Shown: in pieces, positions 7,331-11,160 of the stretch | Position numbering within the stretch: position 1 is the first letter of the stretch | Layout of the letters: each line of letters starts with the position of its first letter | Origin: Lachnospiraceae bacterium | GTDB lineage: Bacteria; Bacillota; Clostridia; Lachnospirales; Lachnospiraceae | Direction of reading: 5' to 3' | Length of the DNA stretch: 11,160 nucleotides | Assembly (NCBI GenBank): GCA_009774395.1 | Contig: VSNQ01000142.1 | Location: 1 to 11,160 of the forward strand | Translations under genes and position numbers: made by a program | Notes under the pieces: generated by a model | Told to the model about the DNA's origin: nothing | Database searches by the model: none | The model's input: only the letters and a program-made list of their open reading frames with translations

Positions 7331-9013
7331 TTACGACTCTGGCTTTGCTTCCACGCCTGCATAGCGATTATATGCTGCTTGATATACATTCAAGAGCTTA
7401 TCCATGCCGCATTTCTTTCGCAAAATTTCAATATAATTTTCCCACTCCGCATCTGTCGGCCCGCCATTTTTTAGCCAAAGCCCCTCTTGTTCTCTCACAG
7501 TCAATTCAAAATCAGATTTATACCAGTCAATATCGTCTAATTCTCTCCCCGTAAATACACAATCTACAGGATAAGCAGTTGTACTGTCAACATATGGCAT
7601 CCAAAATTCGCTTAAATCTGTCAACCTTTCAATTGCACGATCTTCCATTTTAAATGTAGTCAAATAGTAGTCACTTAAAATCAGCTTTGGGCCATAAACT
7701 TCTTGCTCGCCTCTTAGTTCTCCGCTGCCCTTTCCATAGATCTCACGACTTTGTTCATCACTAACGCTTAACCACACACCATTTTCATCCTGCTCAGTAA
7801 AGGAAACACCAATCGGCCCATAATGAAGCTGCATTACAATTTCCGGATTATACCACAAATCATAAAATTTCAACAAATTTGCTGGACTTTTACACGCCTT
7901 TGTAATGCATAGCTGCCCGCTGGTAATCGGACTTCCGGCACGAACCGTTACGTTATGTGTTCCATCTGGTCCATCTAAAATAGGCAGAAATACATAATCT
8001 TTCGCATAGTCCCCCATTAATTCCTCAATATACCACCATGTAGAAACCCCAACATAACCTTGAGAACACTTTGCAATTAACTGTGTATCATCCTGACTAA
8101 ACATCTCAACATCCATTAAGCCTTCTGCATACCAATTATGAAAATACGTGATCGCATCGCGATATTGGTCTGTTACACATATAAATTCAACACTTCCATC
8201 ATCACGCAATACCAAATCATTGCAAACATCATTAGGCCAATTTGTAAAACCGAATCCCGCATAAAATATATTCTGTCCCCAGCACCACTGATCAAATCCC
8301 GTGCTCATAGGAATTGTACTTCCCTGCGCATTCCCATAATATTTTGCACTCATATCATTGTCCTTAAATGCCTTGAGCGCGGTATGCAGTTCTTCCAACG
8401 TTGTCGGCACCTCCAGTCCCAAATCGTCCAGCCATGCTTTATTGATCATAGAGAACTGCGGGATCGTATAAATACTATAATCCTCATCTTTTCCAATACC
8501 CGCAGTACCCATACGCTCCCCTGATGGAAGCCCATAAATATATCCATCATCCATTGTAATCGCACTGCGGATATCCGGATTTTCTTCAAGGATTTTACTT
8601 AAATTTGGCATATATTCTTCTGTTAAATATGGTGTTAAATCAATGAAAGTTCCTTCATCTCCATAACGGGAAAGGTCATAATTGCTAAACCCGACACCCA
8701 TAAACGCATCCGGAAGCTCCCCACCTGCAATGCGGATATTAACCTGCTCCGCCAAGGATTCGCTCATACAATTCCAATTAATATGAATCCCCGCCTCCTC
8801 CTGCAGTTGGTTTAAAACAGGCTTATCACTATAATTTGTACTAAGTGCACCCATGCCCCCCATTACAGAAAACTCTGTCTGGGAAGTATCTGTATTCGCT
8901 ACACCGCGTACTTCGTTCGTGGAATTGTATCCGCCGCACGCTGTCATCACTACCGCTGGCACCGACAGCAATATACAAGGCACAATTTTTTTCCATATCC
9001 CTGACTTTTTCAT
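7331..9013 (-). CDS. Extracellular sugar-binding lipoprotein of an ABC importer (LplA type)
   Basis: This 560-residue protein is the substrate-binding component of the sugar ABC importer. Residues 1-25 form a lipoprotein signal peptide (MKKSGIWKK, hydrophobic core, then lipobox MTAC), with C26 as the predicted lipidated residue, so the mature protein is anchored on the outer face of the membrane. The rest has the large two-lobed solute-binding form, and the size (about 550 residues) is typical of binding proteins paired with LplB/YtcP-type permeases, longer than MalE-type proteins. Early features such as EAGIHINWNCMSESLAEQVNIRIAGGELPDAFMG, split over about 73-107, fit the family. Sucrose or fructo-oligosaccharide specificity is inferred from the GH32 gene downstream. 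AAAGGAA and AGGAGA lie just before the ATG. The upstream leader contains the 18-bp repeat array. Confidence 0.93.
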   Translation of the reverse strand: MKKSGIWKKIVPCILLSVPAVVMTACGGYNSTNEVRGVANTDTSQTEFSVMGGMGALSTNYSDKPVLNQLQEEAGIHINWNCMSESLAEQVNIRIAGGELPDAFMGVGFSNYDLSRYGDEGTFIDLTPYLTEEYMPNLSKILEENPDIRSAITMDDGYIYGLPSGERMGTAGIGKDEDYSIYTIPQFSMINKAWLDDLGLEVPTTLEELHTALKAFKDNDMSAKYYGNAQGSTIPMSTGFDQWCWGQNIFYAGFGFTNWPNDVCNDLVLRDDGSVEFICVTDQYRDAITYFHNWYAEGLMDVEMFSQDDTQLIAKCSQGYVGVSTWWYIEELMGDYAKDYVFLPILDGPDGTHNVTVRAGSPITSGQLCITKACKSPANLLKFYDLWYNPEIVMQLHYGPIGVSFTEQDENGVWLSVSDEQSREIYGKGSGELRGEQEVYGPKLILSDYYLTTFKMEDRAIERLTDLSEFWMPYVDSTTAYPVDCVFTGRELDDIDWYKSDFELTVREQEGLWLKNGGPTDAEWENYIEILRKKCGMDKLLNVYQAAYNRYAGVEAKPES

Positions 9014-9040
9014 TCTCCTGTTTCCTTTCTATTCTAATAA

Positions 9041-9148
9041 ATTCCTTACACCTATTAAATTCCTTACATCTATTAAATTCCTTACACCTATTAAATTCCT
9101 TACATCTATTAAATTCCTTACAAAATTCCCTATAAGATTTCCTATAAA
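9041..9148. repeat. 18-bp tandem repeat array between permease and binding-protein genes
   Basis: ATTCCTTACA recurs exactly every 18 bases at 9041, 9059, 9077, 9095 and 9113. Full units are ATTCCTTACAYCTATTAA, where Y alternates C,T,C,T, giving a 36-bp higher-order period. Two diverged 12-base half-units (ATTCCCTATAAG, ATTTCCTATAAA) continue it to 9148. In the - strand transcript each unit reads TGTAAGGAATTTAATAGR, so an AAGGA lies nine bases before ATG or GTG, which is followed at once by TAA. The array ends 27 bases before the binding-protein start codon. Confidence 0.85.
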
Positions 9149-9157
9149 ATAAAACTG

Positions 9158-11020
9158 CTAACCCTTAACAGCACCTGCCATAAATCCCTTTTCAAAATAT
9201 TTCTGTACAAACGGATAAATTATCAACATGGGAAGCGCCGCCACAATAATTGATGAAAATTTAATCATCTCTGTCATTTTATTTAGTTCCGCAAAGCCAC
9301 CAGAAACCATGCTCGCCTGACTTGCACTTGCAGAACTTTTAATCAATATATTCCTAAGTACCAACGGAAGCGGTGCTTTCTCTGTTCCCGGCAGATAAAT
9401 CATAGAGGTAAACCAATCATTCCAATACGCAACCATACTAAATACCACCATCACTGCCATAATAGAACGGCTCAGCGGTACTACAATCTTCAAAAATGTC
9501 GTCCATTGAGAAGCACCGTCAATTCCTGCTGCCTCTATCATTTCTTTTGGTATGCTGTTCTCAAAAAAATTCCGAACAATAATCATATTGCCGACTGCTA
9601 CGCCTCCTGGAAGAAACAACGCCCACATATTATTAATCAATCCTGTATCTTTTACTATTAAATAGGTAGGAACCATTCCTCCGCCAAAATACATTGTTAT
9701 AATAAAGAAGATACTAAAAAACTTTCTGCCCGGCAGGTCTTTCACACTTAACGGGTATGCTGTTAAATAGAGCATAACTACCGAAAACACTGTACCAACT
9801 ATTGTATATTGAATGCTGTTTAGAAAACCTGTAATAATATTCGGATCTGCAAAAACAGATTTATAGCCATCAAACGTAAATCCACTAGGCAAAAGAAAGG
9901 TTTTTCCTGCATACACATCATATGGATCTGAAAAAGAAGCAATCAACACATAATACAACGGATATGCCACAATAAATACAATAACAGCACATATAGCAGC
10001 CAAAATAATATCACTGGTTCGCTCGGAAAAACCTGACAGTTTTCCCGATTTTGTATTCTCTTTCATATCGCACCCCTCCCATACAAAACTGGTATCCTCA
10101 GATATTTTACTTGCCAACTTATTCACCACTATCAGCAAAATAATATTCACTGCCGTATTAAACAACCCCACCGCTGTCGAGTAACTGTACTTAGCGCGTT
10201 CAATACCTTGCTGATACACATATACTGCTATCACATCACTTGTCGCCTTATTCAAATCTGTTTGCAGCAGCCACACTTTTTCAAACCCAACATTCATTAA
10301 ACCGCCTGCACTCATAATTAAATTCAACACCATAATGGAGGTCAATTCCGGAATATCAATATGGATAATTCGCTGAAACATGGAAGCACCGTCCACTCTT
10401 GCCGCTTCATATAAGGATGTATCCACATTGGCCAGCGTTGCCATATAAACGATTATCCCCCACCCTGCATCCTGCCAGATACCAGATGCAATATAAATTG
10501 TACGAAATGCCGCAGATTCTGTTAGAAAATCGACAGACGTCCCAGCGATTAAATTAATAAGTCCCCCAGAAGGACTTAAAAATATCCTTATCATACCACA
10601 GATAACCATTGTCGATATAAAGTGCGGTGCATACAAAATGGTCTGTGCCACTCTCTTAAATCGCAAAAGGCGCAATTGATTTATCATTAATGCCAAGATA
10701 ATCGGAATGGGAAAACTCCACAACAGACTGTAAAAACTCAGCAATATTGTGTTCTTAATCATCCGCGCACAAGTTGGTGCACTGAAAAAACGCTGAAACC
10801 ATTCCAACCCTACCCATTCACTCCCCCACATACCGCGGCTAGCCTTGTAATCTCTAAACGCAATCTGTATGCCATACATTGGTATGTACTTGTAAATAAT
10901 CGTTAAAACCACAGGAACCAAAAGCATTAAATATAGCTGCCAATTATCCATTATCCGCTGCTTTAACGGTTTTCCTGCCGTTTTTGTAAATTTTACAGCA
11001 GTCGACTTGTTTGTACTCAT
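9158..11020 (-). CDS. Two LplB/YtcP-type ABC sugar permeases fused in one reading frame
   Basis: A single open frame of 620 codons contains two complete permease subunits. Residues 1-318 match an LplB-type subunit with about six membrane helices and the ATPase-contacting EAA loop EAARVDGAS at 205-213. Residues 319-620 match a YtcP/LplC-type subunit, again with about six helices and an EAA loop, EAAGIDGAS, at 496-504. These are normally two genes of about 300 codons each. No stop codon separates them: the reading passes through SFVWEGCDMKEN, where the methionine is the expected start of the second gene. Both termini at the join are cytoplasmic in the family, so a fused chain is topologically possible. 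I chose the ATG at 11020, which has AAAGGAG closely upstream, over an ATG 16 codons earlier that lacks a ribosome site and lies in the operator. The ABC ATPase is not encoded nearby. Sucrose or fructo-oligosaccharide import is inferred from context. Confidence 0.9.
   Translation of the reverse strand: MSTNKSTAVKFTKTAGKPLKQRIMDNWQLYLMLLVPVVLTIIYKYIPMYGIQIAFRDYKASRGMWGSEWVGLEWFQRFFSAPTCARMIKNTILLSFYSLLWSFPIPIILALMINQLRLLRFKRVAQTILYAPHFISTMVICGMIRIFLSPSGGLINLIAGTSVDFLTESAAFRTIYIASGIWQDAGWGIIVYMATLANVDTSLYEAARVDGASMFQRIIHIDIPELTSIMVLNLIMSAGGLMNVGFEKVWLLQTDLNKATSDVIAVYVYQQGIERAKYSYSTAVGLFNTAVNIILLIVVNKLASKISEDTSFVWEGCDMKENTKSGKLSGFSERTSDIILAAICAVIVFIVAYPLYYVLIASFSDPYDVYAGKTFLLPSGFTFDGYKSVFADPNIITGFLNSIQYTIVGTVFSVVMLYLTAYPLSVKDLPGRKFFSIFFIITMYFGGGMVPTYLIVKDTGLINNMWALFLPGGVAVGNMIIVRNFFENSIPKEMIEAAGIDGASQWTTFLKIVVPLSRSIMAVMVVFSMVAYWNDWFTSMIYLPGTEKAPLPLVLRNILIKSSASASQASMVSGGFAELNKMTEMIKFSSIIVAALPMLIIYPFVQKYFEKGFMAGAVKG
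10064..10080 (-). promoter_or_regulatory. Internal ribosome site and start codon of the second permease
   Basis: On the - strand GGGAGGGG (10080-10073) is followed by six bases and ATG (10066-10064), codon 319 of the fused frame. Strength and spacing are those of an ordinary gene start, so a free 302-residue second permease (10066-9158) is likely to be made whether or not the fusion protein is also produced. Confidence 0.7.
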
Positions 11021-11061
11021 ACTTTCTCCTTTCTTTTCACCAAGGAAGTATAACAAAATAT

Positions 11062-11078
11062 GTTTCATGAAACGTTAT
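11062..11078 (-). promoter_or_regulatory. Putative operator copy proximal to the permease gene
   Basis: The + strand sequence GTTTCATGAAACGTTAT contains a perfect 12-base palindrome (GTTTCATGAAAC) and the AACGTT core. The 13-base string CATGAAACGTTAT is repeated exactly 58 bases away at 11124-11136. A LacI-family repressor of the sugar operon is the likely ligand. It lies about 40 bases before the start codon, in the expected promoter or leader. Confidence 0.5.
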
Positions 11079-11115
11079 ATATATTTTCATTAAATATCTT
11101 GTTTAAACTCCATTA

Positions 11116-11136
11116 TTTCATGGCATGAAACGTTAT
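11116..11136 (-). promoter_or_regulatory. Putative operator copy distal to the permease gene
   Basis: The second copy contains TTTCATG-G-CATGAAA, a perfect palindrome around one base, followed by CGTTAT. With the copy at 11062 it brackets an AT-rich stretch holding a weak promoter-like pair (TTTAAA, then about 18 bases, TATATA, on the - strand). Two sites about 58 bases apart would allow repression by looping or by promoter occlusion. The promoter itself is uncertain. Confidence 0.45.
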
Positions 11137-11160
11137 TTATTTTTGTGTAATAACAATATC

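Noticed and set aside
9041..9124. CRISPR array
   Set aside because: The units are 18 bp and contiguous with no unique spacers, and there are no cas genes.
8845..9152. + strand reading frames with a repeating LLNSLH or KFLTSI peptide
   Set aside because: They are produced by the 18-bp array and the antisense of the binding-protein gene, with no ribosome site.
11021..11068. N-terminal extension of the permease starting at 11068 (MKHILLYFLG...)
   Set aside because: That ATG lies inside the palindromic operator and has no Shine-Dalgarno sequence; the ATG at 11020 has AAAGGAG at good spacing and the family-like N-terminus.
11062..11136. Catabolite-responsive (cre) sites for CcpA
   Set aside because: The spacing from TGAAA to CG is one base shorter than in cre, and the right half lacks the expected CA, so a different LacI-family protein fits better.

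Overview
The window looks like chromosomal DNA from a low-GC Gram-positive anaerobe, most probably a gut Clostridium relative of the Lachnospiraceae type. This is inferred from AT-rich codon use, strong AGGAGG-type ribosome sites, an EFR1-type flavodoxin/ferredoxin protein, an AAA/PD-(D/E)XK ATPase of the kind abundant in such genomes, an LplB/YtcP-type sugar ABC transporter, and many short intergenic inverted repeats. No rRNA, tRNA, CRISPR array, transposase or phage gene was seen.

Layout. On the + strand are an unrecognised cysteine-rich, probably zinc-binding protein (206-1096) and an EFR1-family flavodoxin/ferredoxin protein (1181-1957). Everything else is on the - strand. Read in transcription order from the right edge: a control region with two copies of a putative LacI-type operator (11021-11160); two sugar ABC permeases joined in one reading frame (11020-9158); an 18-bp tandem repeat array (9148-9041); a lipoprotein solute-binding protein (9013-7331); a cytoplasmic GH32 beta-fructosidase (7270-5783); a small RRXRR-like protein with its own promoter and terminator (5608-5090); a repeat-rich gap (5089-4766); a fructokinase (4765-3803); and an AAA ATPase with a C-terminal nuclease-like domain (3759-2065). 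The AAA gene converges on the EFR1 gene across a hairpin element.

How the genes fit together. The permeases, binding protein, GH32 enzyme and fructokinase form a coherent sucrose or short fructo-oligosaccharide pathway. The lipoprotein captures the sugar, the permeases import it unphosphorylated, GH32 hydrolyses it in the cytoplasm and fructokinase phosphorylates the released fructose. No ABC ATPase is present; such transporters commonly use a shared MsmX-type ATPase encoded elsewhere. No regulator is visible, but an AACGTT-centred site occurs before both the permease gene and the fructokinase gene, suggesting one LacI-family repressor.

Most unusual points: (1) the two permeases are fused in frame although the second one's Shine-Dalgarno sequence and start codon are intact; (2) the leader of the binding-protein gene contains an 18-bp array in which successive units place a Shine-Dalgarno-like AAGGA before a start codon followed at once by a stop; (3) three different hairpin or MITE-like elements sit at gene ends, one of which encodes the last residues and stop codon of the AAA ATPase. 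I did not find a clearly new defence or enzymatic system.
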